Source: Paludisphaera rhizosphaerae
Lineage (GTDB): Bacteria > Planctomycetota > Planctomycetia > Isosphaerales > Isosphaeraceae
NCBI RefSeq assembly: GCF_011065895.1
Contig: NZ_JAALCR010000013.1
Location: 1 to 64,000 of the forward strand
Direction: 5' to 3'
Length of the DNA stretch: 64,000 nucleotides
In this document: in pieces, positions 1 through 8,796 of the stretch
How the letters are laid out: every line of letters begins with the position of its first letter
Numbering within the stretch: position 1 is the first letter of the stretch
The notes under the pieces: generated by a model
Told to the model about the DNA's origin: nothing
What the model saw: only the letters and a program-made list of their open reading frames with translations
Databases searched by the model: none
Made by a program: the position numbers and the translations under genes

Positions 1-89
1 ACGTTTTGATCGCCGCCGCCGGAAAAGCGTTGGAGCTTGCGAGAGGCTTCCAATCGCCCCTGCGATGGCGGACTCGCTCGAACTCGCCC

Positions 90-1067
90 TCACCTCTGCG
101 ACGTCTGGACCTGCGCCGGCTGGCGAGAAGTCGAGTCGGCCAGCGTGCGAAAGGCCGACTCAATCTTGCGGGCTTCGGCGAGGTTCGCGGCGTCCTTCGT
201 CGCGAGCCGTCCTGGCTCCAGAGGCAGGGTCCGCTCAACGCCAGCCGGGACATCGATCATCGCGAACGACCACGAAACGGGAATCCCGGCGAAGGACTTC
301 GCCTTCACGTCCAGCGGACTGTCGACGACCGCAGGGGCAGCAAGTTCGCGGACGAGCATCGGTCCGTCGCCGTCCCTCAACTTGCACGCGAAGAGTTGCA
401 CGCGTCCCGAATCGGGGTCGACCAGAACGGCGTACATCACCTCGACCGTCTGATGCTCGGTTCCGACGACACAGGTCGTCGGAGTTCGGACGATGGCGAA
501 CGTGGGCGTCGCCCCCGCGAGGGTCGCCCTGCCTAGCTCGCGCGAGCCCGCGGCAAGGATGATCCGCTCCTTGGTCGACCACTCGCCCGAAAGCTGGCCG
601 ACGTTCGTCGACTCCACGATCACGTCGCCGCCCTCGCTCTCACCTCCAACGACTGGAGCAGCCAGCCCGACTCCGATCCTTCGCAGGCTGTAGACTCCCG
701 CGTTCGCATCCCGGCCGACGTCTGCCAGGATCGATAACCTTATCCGCTTGGCCGTGACGTGCGCGGCTTCGGAGACCGTCCCCAGATCGCCCGAGGTCAA
801 AACGGGAATCGACTTGAGGACGAGTTGAGACCATCCCGTCGGCATCCGGTCCGTGTGGAAAACCGTCCCCGCCGACAGACGCTCCAGTCGAGGCAAGCTG
901 GCCGCTGAGGCGGCATTTGCGGCCGGTTGGATTTCGCCTCGCTCTCGCTCCCCAGCGCCAAACGACGCGAACGCCAGCACGACGAGCGTCGACCACCAGC
1001 GAAAACGGGAAGACGCGACCAATCCCCAGATCACAAGCAAACCTCTCAGGACCAAATCCGGAACCAC
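90..1067 (-). CDS. Hypothetical secreted or membrane-anchored protein
   Basis: No family is recognised. The N-terminus has a hydrophobic stretch (about residues 8-45, two hydrophobic runs around a basic FRWWS patch) that looks like a signal peptide or anchor; the rest is soluble and beta-rich in character with no catalytic motif. The first codon is GTG. A second GTG at 1034, preceded by a purine-rich AGAGG, would give a more normal signal peptide and may be the true start. The gene stands alone on the minus strand. Codon use is typical of neighbouring genes, which supports it being real. Confidence 0.6.
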   Translation of the reverse strand: MVPDLVLRGLLVIWGLVASSRFRWWSTLVVLAFASFGAGERERGEIQPAANAASAASLPRLERLSAGTVFHTDRMPTGWSQLVLKSIPVLTSGDLGTVSEAAHVTAKRIRLSILADVGRDANAGVYSLRRIGVGLAAPVVGGESEGGDVIVESTNVGQLSGEWSTKERIILAAGSRELGRATLAGATPTFAIVRTPTTCVVGTEHQTVEVMYAVLVDPDSGRVQLFACKLRDGDGPMLVRELAAPAVVDSPLDVKAKSFAGIPVSWSFAMIDVPAGVERTLPLEPGRLATKDAANLAEARKIESAFRTLADSTSRQPAQVQTSQR

Positions 1068-1679
1068 CGGCTGTGCCGCCGCCGGATCATTTTAACCATT
1101 CTATCCAAACTCTCGCCATCTCTTCGATCCGGTGAAGTCAAACCTCAACACGTCACCGACGACGAGGCCATGGAAGGCCTTCCCCACGAGGATCGTGAAG
1201 GCGAGCGGAAGCACGATTGTAGGAGTCCGGAGTGAATTCGTTCCACCCAGTTTCCTGGAGACGTTCAAGGAGCGACCTATCGGGGGGAGATCTGGCGACG
1301 GCTATCTCGAAAAACGACCGACCGTTCAGCCCGCCGTCCGAAGCCTCCGCAGAAATCGCGATTTGGTCGTACCATCAGGATAGAGATGCGGACTCTCGGT
1401 CGTTCCTTGAGAATTCGGTCGCATGACGTGAGCCGACGGAGATTGCGCGGGAGGATTTCAGAGCGGCGCCGGCATAGCTTCTCGCCGAACGAAGCCACAC
1501 GAGACAACGACTCAACTCCAACTTCCCCAAGCTTTTATTTCCATCAAGGCGGCATCTGAACGCTGACGAAGGAAGCCAATTCAAACCCGATTCCGGCTCA
1601 GAGTCGGAAAACGCGACGACCCCAGCGGGAGCGCCGGGGTCGACGTGGGTCGGTGGTGGAATGGGAGCGGTTGGATCGA
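1068..1679. other. Intergenic region, no gene seen
   Basis: About 600 bases between two minus-strand genes. The short open frames here overlap each other on both strands, lack ribosome-binding sites and have no recognisable protein character. The only structure I see is the hairpin at 1617-1642 near the end of the next gene. Confidence 0.6.
1617..1642 (-). terminator. GC-rich hairpin, probable terminator of the deiodinase-like gene
   Basis: An 11-bp stem with one mismatch (CGACCCCAGCG paired with CGCCGGGGTCG) and a four-base loop lies about 40 bases past the stop codon of the upstream minus-strand gene. There is no strong T-run after it. Confidence 0.5.
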
Positions 1680-2882
1680 TCAGTTCGTCGTGGCGCTGGC
1701 ATGCCCGCCGACGGAGGAGGCTTCGTCCTGGAGGAGGAGGATCAGCGATTGCTCCAGCTCGGCCGGCTTGAAACCGAAGGGGCCGCGGGCGTTCTTGAAG
1801 GCGATCTTCCCCGACTTGTCGAGGAGGTAGAACCGACCGGGCATTCCGCTGTAACGGGCCCCGACGGCGTCGTCGATCGTGTCGACGAGCATGGGGAACC
1901 CCAGGCTGAGGAGCTTCCCGCAGCGCTGGGCGACCTCGGCCCGTTCCTCATAGGTCGTCGGCTGGGCCGTCGACACGCCGACGAGGTCGTTGGACTGCAT
2001 CCGCCAGCCGTCGCTGGGATGGGCCTCGCGGACGTAGACCATGACGAAGTCGGCCCGGTCGCCGTAGCGTCGGTGGAGCTTCTCGAAGTTGCCGGCCATG
2101 CTCCGGAATGGGCCGCAGGTGAAGTTGCCGAAGATCAGGACGATCGGCCTGGGGCCGACCAGCTTCGACAGCGTCAACTCGCCCTTGCCGTCGGCCGTTT
2201 TCAGAGTGAAGTCCGGGGCTGACTCGTCGAGCTTCGGACCGCTCTGAAGCGAGCCGATCTCCTGCCGGAACAGACCGCGGATCAACTGCTCCTTCGTCGG
2301 TCGGTCGCCGGGGCCCATCGAGCCCGAGGGGGTCGGCAGGACGCGTTCCAGGTCCATCCGCGAGAGGAACCCTGCGCCCTCGGGGTCGGCCGCCTTGAAG
2401 AACCTCTCGACCTCCTCCCGGACGACCTTGCCGTCGCCGTCGCGATCAAGTCGAGAGAAGAGCATCGAGCCGGGAGAGGGGGAATACGCCTTCGAGAAAT
2501 CGAAGTCGGCCGCGGTCAGGGCCTCATCGTGGTCGCGGTCGAGACGGGCGAAGGACTCATCGTCGCCGGGGTATTCCTTGCGAGCGATCCTGCCGTCGCC
2601 GTCGCGGTCGAACCGGCTTCGGACGGCGTCCCAGCCGTAGCGGGTCTGGGTGGTCGACGTTCGGAACCAGCCGTTCGTGGAACCCATCGGCTCATCGTTG
2701 AGGATGGCCGTGTACATGTCGAGCCATTCGGGACGGTCGGGCCAGGCGTCGCGCAGAGCCTGCCAGCTTGCGTCGGGCTTGCCGGCCTCGGCGGGCTTCA
2801 ATGGCTCATCGGCGACGGCCGGAAGGGCGACGGCCAGGCCGAGCGTGAAAGCCGCCGCGGAAAGAGAGAAGCGTGTGAGCAT
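1680..2882 (-). CDS. Secreted EF-hand protein with iodothyronine-deiodinase-like (thioredoxin-fold) domain
   Basis: 400 residues. A signal peptide (about 1-24, ending AVADE) is followed by EF-hand loops at about 92-103 (DRDGDGRIARKE), 115-126 and 146-157, with a degenerate fourth near 166-177. From about 215 a redoxin-fold domain begins. Its active-site region GNFTCGPF (Cys256) and the segment YVREAHPSDGW (283-293) closely resemble iodothyronine deiodinases (PF00837), in which the active residue is usually selenocysteine in a CTUPPF context. Here the codon is TGC, so it is a plain Cys. The family shows a thioredoxin-like fold; the substrate is unknown and iodothyronine is not implied. The EF-hands suggest calcium-dependent folding or activity outside the cytoplasm. 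Confidence 0.85.
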   Translation of the reverse strand: MLTRFSLSAAAFTLGLAVALPAVADEPLKPAEAGKPDASWQALRDAWPDRPEWLDMYTAILNDEPMGSTNGWFRTSTTQTRYGWDAVRSRFDRDGDGRIARKEYPGDDESFARLDRDHDEALTAADFDFSKAYSPSPGSMLFSRLDRDGDGKVVREEVERFFKAADPEGAGFLSRMDLERVLPTPSGSMGPGDRPTKEQLIRGLFRQEIGSLQSGPKLDESAPDFTLKTADGKGELTLSKLVGPRPIVLIFGNFTCGPFRSMAGNFEKLHRRYGDRADFVMVYVREAHPSDGWRMQSNDLVGVSTAQPTTYEERAEVAQRCGKLLSLGFPMLVDTIDDAVGARYSGMPGRFYLLDKSGKIAFKNARGPFGFKPAELEQSLILLLQDEASSVGGHASATTN

Positions 2883-2943
2883 GAGCGTTCATCCAGGCAG
2901 GAGATGACGCCGAGCCCGAGGAGGCCCGGCGATGGAGATCCAC

Positions 2944-3336
2944 TTATCTCATCATGTCGCGGAAGACGGTGACCGCTGGACTGGTGGTGACAAGGTATCG
3001 AGCGTCTCGTTCCACCTTCTTCCCCCTGGCGTTGAGGGTCAGCTTGACGCGGACGTCGAGGTTCGCGTCGGCCGGCTTGCCGTCGTCGACGTGGTAGTCG
3101 AGCAGCCTGGCGCCGGAGGTCCATTCCATGTCCTGAGCGACGATCGGAGGCGACGAGGACTGGAGCGAGTCGATCGACTTCCCCTCTTTCCAGGCGTCGA
3201 GCGTCGCCTTGAGGGCGACCATCGCACGATCGGGGTCGACCGGGTGGGCGACACCTGTGGAACAACCCGTCATCGACGCCCCAACCAGGACGGCGACGAT
3301 GACGAGCAGGGAGCCGTGAAGAGAACGGAGCGGCAT
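2944..3336 (-). CDS. Hypothetical lipoprotein
   Basis: 130 residues with a clear lipoprotein signal: a hydrophobic core followed by the lipobox MTGC, so Cys25 is the likely lipidated residue. The mature part is small and mixed-charge with no motif I recognise. It lies 15 bases downstream of the DUF1559 gene on the same strand and is probably cotranscribed with it; small lipoproteins next to DUF1559 genes are common in planctomycetes. Confidence 0.75.
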   Translation of the reverse strand: MPLRSLHGSLLVIVAVLVGASMTGCSTGVAHPVDPDRAMVALKATLDAWKEGKSIDSLQSSSPPIVAQDMEWTSGARLLDYHVDDGKPADANLDVRVKLTLNARGKKVERDARYLVTTSPAVTVFRDMMR

Positions 3337-3351
3337 CGGTCGTCCTCCGAA

Positions 3352-4311
3352 TCAGTAGGCGTCGCTGCTGATGACCTCGCCCCCAGCGATCGTCCCCAGG
3401 GCGCTCCAGGTCGGCAGGCTGACGGTGTTCTTGATGAATCTGACCGATCCGTCGGCCAGCAGCAGGTTGACTCCGCCGGAATGGAAGCTGCTCGGCGGCA
3501 TCACGGCGCGGTTCGTGACGAAGAACCCACAGGAACGGCCGTTCGGCGGGTTGATGTGCTGGAAGATGTGCTGACCCGTCAGCCAAGGAGCCCCCATGAA
3601 GAGCGGGAACTGGTTGGACAGGTTGTTGATGTCGACGGCCTGGCACATGTTGTAGGCGTCGGTGACGGTCGTCGGCGCGAGGGGGGAGAAGAAGACGTCG
3701 GCCACCGGGCTGATCACCGCGTTGTTCCCGTCCGCGAGCACGCGCTCCGAGAACATGCCGGTGTTCGAGAGGCCGTCGGTCACGCTGGCGACCGTCTTGG
3801 ACGTATTCCCGTGGAAGAGGCCGCTGGGTTCGGGAAGACCTGCGTTGCCGGCGACCGCCTCCTGCCAGACGATGCCGCTTCCCATGTCCGCCATGTAGTT
3901 CGTCTGACCGCCCAGCGAGGGGAGGGGGTTGCTCTTGTCCGACGGGCAGACGAAACCCGAGACCACAGTGAATCGGGCCGTCTGATTCGTCGCATCGTCG
4001 TACTTCATCACGAAGTTGATCGAGTTGAAGGCTGCGTTCTGCTCCAGCTGCGGCAGGATCATGCTGAGGGCAGAAAGCCCCGTGGCGCCGAACACCATGT
4101 TCGCCCCGGGGAAGGCTCCGCGGGCTTCGTGGTAGTTGTGGAGGGCCAGGCCGATCTGTTTGAGATTGTTGACGCATTGCACCCGCCGAGCGGCCTCGCG
4201 GGCCGCCTGCACGGCGGGAAGGAGGAGAGCGATCAGAACCGCGATGATGGCGATGACCACCAGCAGCTCGATGAGGGTGAAGCCGCGACCGCGACGAGGG
4301 AGGTTCGTCAT
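3352..4311 (-). CDS. DUF1559 family prepilin-like protein
   Basis: 319 residues. The N-terminus carries a type IV prepilin/pseudopilin signal: basic RRGRG, then GFTLIELL (10-17) with the conserved Glu at +5 and a long hydrophobic helix to about residue 35. The C-terminal region contains FHSGGVNLLLADGSVRF, the 'H-X9-DG' signature of the planctomycete-specific DUF1559 family (PF07596). The protein is expected to be processed by a prepilin peptidase and to sit at the cell envelope. Its function is not established; planctomycete genomes carry dozens of paralogues. Confidence 0.93.
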   Translation of the reverse strand: MTNLPRRGRGFTLIELLVVIAIIAVLIALLLPAVQAAREAARRVQCVNNLKQIGLALHNYHEARGAFPGANMVFGATGLSALSMILPQLEQNAAFNSINFVMKYDDATNQTARFTVVSGFVCPSDKSNPLPSLGGQTNYMADMGSGIVWQEAVAGNAGLPEPSGLFHGNTSKTVASVTDGLSNTGMFSERVLADGNNAVISPVADVFFSPLAPTTVTDAYNMCQAVDINNLSNQFPLFMGAPWLTGQHIFQHINPPNGRSCGFFVTNRAVMPPSSFHSGGVNLLLADGSVRFIKNTVSLPTWSALGTIAGGEVISSDAY

Positions 4312-4661
4312 GACTGCGATCCTGTGAAAGCGACGTGATGGGGATAACGAATCGCCAGCGAAAGACAGTGAACGAATCGAGGTGGAGGACCGCTCGTCGA
4401 ACGACGAACGGCCTCGTCTTCAAGATGAGCCGGGTGAATTGACCGCGACGGCGTGGTCAGCCGTCCGGCGACGGTCGTGCTTCGTCGCCGGAAGGCTGGG
4501 TCCGCAGACCACGCCGGCGCGGTCAGCCCGCCCGAGCCCCTCTCGGAATCATCACTCTCGCCTGGCGGCGTCTGTCGAGAGGCCGTCGCGCAGGAGCGCT
4601 CAGACACAACCGACGTCGCGCATGGACGACCGCCAAGGATCGAAGCTGAATTCAGCCGCGA
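4312..4661. other. Intergenic region dominated by a nested hairpin
   Basis: This 350-base gap separates a small secreted-protein gene from the DUF1559 gene, both on the minus strand. No convincing coding frame is present. It contains the large inverted-repeat structure at 4441-4524, described separately. Confidence 0.6.
4441..4524. repeat. Nested inverted repeat (large imperfect hairpin)
   Basis: Outer arms 4441-4458 and 4507-4524 are reverse complements over 18 bases with one mismatch. Inside them, 4465-4473 and 4483-4491 form a perfect 9-bp stem with a 9-base loop, and 4459-4462/4494-4497 add four more pairs across a small internal loop. On the minus strand this lies between the stop of the gene at 4662 and the start of the DUF1559 gene, so it could be a terminator or part of a 5' leader. 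No T-run follows it. Confidence 0.6.
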
Positions 4662-5075
4662 TCAGGAGGCGCGTGGAGGGCGCTCAAGAGCCGCGCCGAC
4701 GGGCGTCGGCGATCGGAGCGGCTCATCCCAGGGAGTGACCCTGAAACCGGCGGAGGGGGGAGCGACGACGATCCGTGGGAGGCACCCGTCGTTTCTCACG
4801 GTCGCAACGACCATGACAACTGGAGCATCGGCCGCAGGGGCTTTGGACCGGCATCGAGGCCCGTTGCAAGGGCGGGACGGAGTGTTCCAGGTCTGAGTCG
4901 CTGACTCGTCGGCGACCTGCAAGACCTGGAGCGTGACGAGCGACTTCGACGTGCTTCTCGCCGGGTGCGAACAACCAGCCCGGGCTTCGGGCCCGGCTGT
5001 CGCGCAGACGACCAGGAGCGCCAGGACTGGCGCAAGTCGTCCGATCGAGTTTCCCCGGACTTGCAACATCGTCAT
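4662..5075 (-). CDS. Hypothetical small secreted protein
   Basis: 137 residues with an N-terminal signal peptide (hydrophobic LAPVLALLVVCATAG, predicted cleavage after ARA). The mature protein has several cysteines (AGCSHPA, RPCNGPRC, NDGC), suggesting disulfides outside the cytoplasm. No family is recognised. Two other frames are open across the same bases, so the call rests on the signal peptide and cysteine pattern and is only moderately sure. Confidence 0.55.
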   Translation of the reverse strand: MTMLQVRGNSIGRLAPVLALLVVCATAGPEARAGCSHPARSTSKSLVTLQVLQVADESATQTWNTPSRPCNGPRCRSKAPAADAPVVMVVATVRNDGCLPRIVVAPPSAGFRVTPWDEPLRSPTPVGAALERPPRAS

Positions 5076-5200
5076 GATCAGGTCGAAACCGCACGAGGCC
5101 TGTTGGGCCGAGAACGCAGTGTGAAGGGCGTGCCTCTCAATCTATCCCCGCGCCAACGACTGTCAACGAATTTCCCTTTCAAAGGTTCAGAAAACGAACA

Positions 5201-5227
5201 TCGCCGCGGAGGAATCCCTCGCGGCGA
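5201..5227 (-). terminator. Probable aspS terminator hairpin
   Basis: TCGCCGCG (5201-5208) pairs perfectly with CGCGGCGA (5220-5227) about 40 bases past the aspS stop. Read on the minus strand the hairpin is followed by TGTTCGTTTTCTG, a moderately T-rich tail. Confidence 0.6.
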
Positions 5228-5267
5228 CGTTCGTGAAGTTCAGATCCGGCTCGGAACGAGTCCGATA

Positions 5268-7028
5268 TCAGGAGGACTTGATGTGAAGCTCCTTGAGCTG
5301 CCTCGGCGAGACGGTCCCCGGCGCGCCGGTCATCAGGTCGGTCCCCTTGGCCGTCTTGGGGAAGGCGATGCAGTCGCGAATGTTGGTCAGGCCGGCGTAG
5401 AGCATGACCAGACGGTCGTAGCCAAAGGCGATGCCGCCATGCGGCGGCGCCCCGTTGCGGAGGGCGCTCAGGAGGAAGCCGAACTTCTCCTCGGCCTCCT
5501 CGGGCGAGAGCCCCAGCAGGGCGAAGATCTTCGACTGGATGGCCGGATCATGGCAGCGGATGGTGCCGCCCGCTCCTTCCTCGCCGTTGATGACCAGGTC
5601 ATACGCCTGGGCGCGGACCTTGGAGGGGTCCGTGTCCAGGAGCGGCAGGTCCTCGGCCAGCGGCATCGTGAACGGGTGGTGCTCGGCGACGTACCGGTTT
5701 TCCTCGGCGTCCCAGGCCAGCAGCGGGAAGCGGATGACCCACGAGTAATGGAAGCTCTTCGGGTCGTAGAGCTTCAATTCGGCCGCCAGTCGGGCGCGAA
5801 GATTGGAGAGCGCCTGACTGGTGACGGCCTGGGTGTCGGCGACGATCAGGATCAGGTCGCCGGCCTTGGCGTCGAACCGCTCACGAAGCTGAGCCTGGAC
5901 CTCGGGCTTGAAGAACTTGGCCGTGGGACCCGCGAGCGTCTCGGCCTCGACCTTGAGCCAGACCAGGCCCTTCGCACCGAAGCTGCCGGCGAACTCGGTG
6001 AGCCCGTCCAGATCCTTGCGGCTGTACTTCTCCCCCGCGCCGGGGGCGCAGAGGCCTCGGATGCGGTTGCCGGCTTCCTTCGCCATCTGGAAGACGCGGA
6101 ACTCGGTCTGCTCGGCGATGTCGGCGAGGTCCTTCAGCTCCAGGTCGTAGCGGAGGTCCGGCCGGTCGCTGCCGTAACGCTCCATCACGTCGTGATACTC
6201 GTAGCGTGGGAGCGGAATCGGCAGGTCCTGGCCGCCGAACTCCTTCGCCATGGCCGCGATCAGGCCCTCCATCGCGGTCATGACGTCCTGGTCTTCGACG
6301 AAGGACATCTCGATGTCGAGCTGCGTGAACTCGGGCTGCCGGGTGGCGCGAAGGTCCTCGTCACGGAAGCAGCGGGCGATCTGAAAGTAGCGGTCGAAAC
6401 CCGAGACCATCAGCAACTGCTTGTAGAGCTGCGGCGACTGCGGCAGCGCGTAGAAGTGGCCCTCGTGGACGCGGCTGGGGACGAGGAAGTCGCGGGCGCC
6501 CTCCGGCGTGCTCCGACCAAGAACGGGGGTCTCCACCTCAAGGAAGCCCAGGTCGGAGAGGACCCGACGCATCGTCTGGCCGATCTGGTGCCGCATCACG
6601 AAGACGCGCTGGAGGTCCGGCCGGCGAAGGTCCAGGAAGCGGTACTTGAGCCGCAGCTCCTCGTTCGGCTCGGGCCCGTTGATCTCGAAGGGAGGGGTCG
6701 GCGAGGCGTTGTAGACGACCAGCTCGACGGCGCGAACCTCAACCTCGCCTGTCTTGAGCTTGGGGTTTTCCTTGCCGGCGAGTCGGGGCGCGACCTTGCC
6801 GCGGATGCCGACCACGTACTCGTTACGGAGTTCGCGCGCCTGGGCCTGGAGGTCGGCCCCAGCCTCGGGCTCGAAGACGACCTGGGTGACGCCGAAGCGG
6901 TCGCGGAGGTCGATGAACACCAGGCCGCCGAAGTCGCGCCAGGCGTCGACCCATCCGTTGAGCGCGACGGTCTCGCCGACCTGGGCCTTGGTCAATTCTC
7001 CGCAAGTGTGCGTCCGTTTCAGCAGCAT
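5268..7028 (-). CDS. aspS: Aspartyl-tRNA synthetase
   Basis: 586 residues, the usual bacterial AspRS length. It charges tRNA-Asp (or tRNA-Asp/Asn if non-discriminating) in the cytoplasm. The N-terminal OB-fold anticodon-binding domain (NGWVDAWRDFGGLVFIDLRD, about 24-43) is followed by class II motif 1 (ETPVLGRSTPEGARDF, from about 166), motif 2 (FRDEDLRATRQPEFTQLD, 221-238) and motif 3 (GIAFGYDRLVML, 532-543), with the bacterial GAD insertion in between. It starts with ATG and is transcribed apart from aroA. I did not see whether a separate asparaginyl enzyme or GatCAB exists, so discrimination is undecided. Confidence 0.98.
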   Translation of the reverse strand: MLLKRTHTCGELTKAQVGETVALNGWVDAWRDFGGLVFIDLRDRFGVTQVVFEPEAGADLQAQARELRNEYVVGIRGKVAPRLAGKENPKLKTGEVEVRAVELVVYNASPTPPFEINGPEPNEELRLKYRFLDLRRPDLQRVFVMRHQIGQTMRRVLSDLGFLEVETPVLGRSTPEGARDFLVPSRVHEGHFYALPQSPQLYKQLLMVSGFDRYFQIARCFRDEDLRATRQPEFTQLDIEMSFVEDQDVMTAMEGLIAAMAKEFGGQDLPIPLPRYEYHDVMERYGSDRPDLRYDLELKDLADIAEQTEFRVFQMAKEAGNRIRGLCAPGAGEKYSRKDLDGLTEFAGSFGAKGLVWLKVEAETLAGPTAKFFKPEVQAQLRERFDAKAGDLILIVADTQAVTSQALSNLRARLAAELKLYDPKSFHYSWVIRFPLLAWDAEENRYVAEHHPFTMPLAEDLPLLDTDPSKVRAQAYDLVINGEEGAGGTIRCHDPAIQSKIFALLGLSPEEAEEKFGFLLSALRNGAPPHGGIAFGYDRLVMLYAGLTNIRDCIAFPKTAKGTDLMTGAPGTVSPRQLKELHIKSS

Positions 7029-7150
7029 GGTCCGTCCGCCGGCCTGTCGTCGCCGTAAAATGGTTCGCCGACCAGGCTTGAGACGCCCCAGAAGCGTTTC
7101 GGCCCGGCCGTGGTCAAGTGGTTCACGATACCCCCCCAGGAATCAGAGCG

Positions 7151-8464
7151 TCAAGCCGTCGGACCGGTTCGGACCCGGACCGCAGCCAGGTCGTCCCAGT
7201 AGTTGGGGTAGGTCTTGGCGACGCACCCCGGATCCTGGATCACGACCCCGGGGATCTTCAGCCCGGCCAGCGCGAAGGACATGGCCATCCGGTGGTCGTC
7301 GTAGGTCTTGATCGAGGCCGGCGTCAGGGCGTCCGGAGCAGGGGGGATGATGAGGAGACCGTCGGGCTGTTCGTCGACCACCGCCCCCAGCTTGCGGAGT
7401 TCCGCGGCGAGAGCGGCGATCCGGTCGGTCTCCTTGTGGCGGATGTGGCCGACGTTCCGAATCCGGGTCAGCCCGTCCGCGAAGAGGGCCACCACCGCCA
7501 GGGTCATCACGGTGTCGCTGATGGCGTTCATGTCGACGTCGACCGACCGCAGCGGGCCGCCGGTCACGGTGGTCCGATGACTCTCTCTCTCGACCTTGCA
7601 GCCCATGTGCTCCAGCACGTCGACGAACTGCATGTCCCCCTGGACGCTCGACGAGCCCAGGCCCTCGACGGTCACCGAGCCGCCGGTGATCGCGGCCAGG
7701 GCGAAGAAGTAGCTCGCGGCCGAGGCGTCCGGCTCGATGGGATAGTTCCGGCCGTCGTATCGACCGGGCTTGAGGATGAACCGCCTGTACTTGCGGTTCT
7801 CGGCCTCGTAGCCGAACTCGCGCATGACCGCGAGCGTCATCTCGACGTAGGGCTTCGAGACGAGCGTGCCCTCGACCTCGACCACCGTCTCTTCGCGGGC
7901 GTAAGGAACGGCCATCAGCAGCCCGCTGAGGAACTGGCTGGAGACGTCGCCACGGACGAAGGCGAAACCGCCGTCGAGACCGTCGGCCGTCACCAGGACC
8001 GGCGGGCAGCCCGTCTCAAGCTCGCTCTTGGTGAATGCGCCCAGCCCGTTGAGAGCCTGGAGCAGATCCTCCACCGGCCGCTGACGCATCCGAGGCGTGC
8101 CGTCGACGCGGTACTTCCCCTTGCCGACCGTCAGAGCCGCCGTGAGGAACCGGAGCGTGGTCCCCGAGTTGGCGACGTACATGTCGGCTTCGGCGGCGGG
8201 GAATCGGCCGCTGCAACCAGAGACGCGGATCGTCGAGGACGCGACATCGTGCTCGACTCCCACGCCCAGTTTCTTGAGGGCGTCGACCATCACTCGGGTG
8301 TCTTCGCTGTCGAGAGCCCCCGTGAGGACGCTCTCGCCCTTGGCGAGGGCGGCGACGATGAGGGCTCGGTTGGTCAGGCTCTTGGAGCCGGGAACGCGCA
8401 CGGAAGCAACCGGCGCGGGGCCGGACCAGGGATCGATGGTCAGTTCAGCGGGGTAGTCGGGCAT
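7151..8464 (-). CDS. aroA: 3-phosphoshikimate 1-carboxyvinyltransferase (EPSP synthase)
   Basis: 437 residues. The enzyme transfers enolpyruvyl from PEP to shikimate-3-phosphate, the sixth step of the shikimate pathway. Visible family signatures are PGSKSLTNRALI (25-36) and NSGTTLRFL (99-107), with DHRMAMSFALAGL near the C-terminus. The frame stays open to 8812, but the family start fits the ATG at 8464 (MPDYPAELTI), because the upstream extension overlaps the DUF167 gene and has no family character. It follows the DUF167 gene by 14 bases and probably shares its transcript. Confidence 0.97.
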   Translation of the reverse strand: MPDYPAELTIDPWSGPAPVASVRVPGSKSLTNRALIVAALAKGESVLTGALDSEDTRVMVDALKKLGVGVEHDVASSTIRVSGCSGRFPAAEADMYVANSGTTLRFLTAALTVGKGKYRVDGTPRMRQRPVEDLLQALNGLGAFTKSELETGCPPVLVTADGLDGGFAFVRGDVSSQFLSGLLMAVPYAREETVVEVEGTLVSKPYVEMTLAVMREFGYEAENRKYRRFILKPGRYDGRNYPIEPDASAASYFFALAAITGGSVTVEGLGSSSVQGDMQFVDVLEHMGCKVERESHRTTVTGGPLRSVDVDMNAISDTVMTLAVVALFADGLTRIRNVGHIRHKETDRIAALAAELRKLGAVVDEQPDGLLIIPPAPDALTPASIKTYDDHRMAMSFALAGLKIPGVVIQDPGCVAKTYPNYWDDLAAVRVRTGPTA

Positions 8465-8478
8465 CGTTCTCTCGGTCG

Positions 8479-8796
8479 TCAGTCGTTCGAAGGCTTGGGT
8501 TCGGGCATGGCCGCGGCGATCAGTCGGCCGGCTTCCTCGGGCGACAGGCCGGCGAGGAGAATCCGCTTGCGGCGAGCGGTCTCGCCGGAGATCAAGGAGA
8601 GTTGCGAGGGCTTCAATCCAAGGGCTTTCGCGAGCACGTCCAGGATCGCGGCGTTGGCCTTCCCCTTGTCCGGCGGGGCGGTCACGGCGACTCGAAGGGC
8701 TCCAGCGTGCTCGCCGACCAGGCCGCTGCGACGCGCCGCGGGCTGTGCGTGGACGTACAGCAGGGCCCCCTCCTTGCTCGGCGTCAACTCGATCAC
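8479..8796 (-). CDS. DUF167 (YggU-family) protein
   Basis: 105 residues. The family core is visible: VHAQPAARRSGLVG, then LRVAVTAPPDKGKANAAILDVLAKALG and a GETARRKRILL segment, matching UPF0235/DUF167. Members are small cytoplasmic proteins of unknown function, very often next to yggS/yggT-type genes. Its ATG overlaps the stop of the yggS-like gene by four bases (8793-8796), so the two are translationally coupled. Confidence 0.9.
   Translation of the reverse strand: MIELTPSKEGALLYVHAQPAARRSGLVGEHAGALRVAVTAPPDKGKANAAILDVLAKALGLKPSQLSLISGETARRKRILLAGLSPEEAGRLIAAAMPEPKPSND

Noticed and set aside
1132-1383. 83-codon frame in the first intergenic region
   Set aside because: No ribosome-binding site, no recognisable composition, and competing frames on the other strand.
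2110-2125. Possible selenocysteine codon in the deiodinase-like gene
   Set aside because: The codon at the active position reads TGC on the coding strand, so it is cysteine and no recoding is needed.
2798-4423. 541-codon open frame on the minus strand
   Set aside because: Overlaps the lipoprotein and DUF1559 genes in a different frame; composed almost wholly of Arg, Pro, Ser and Gly.
4965-7058. 697-codon open frame on the plus strand
   Set aside because: Antisense to aspS. Translation is rich in Gly, Arg, Glu and Val without motifs, while the minus strand encodes a clear AspRS.
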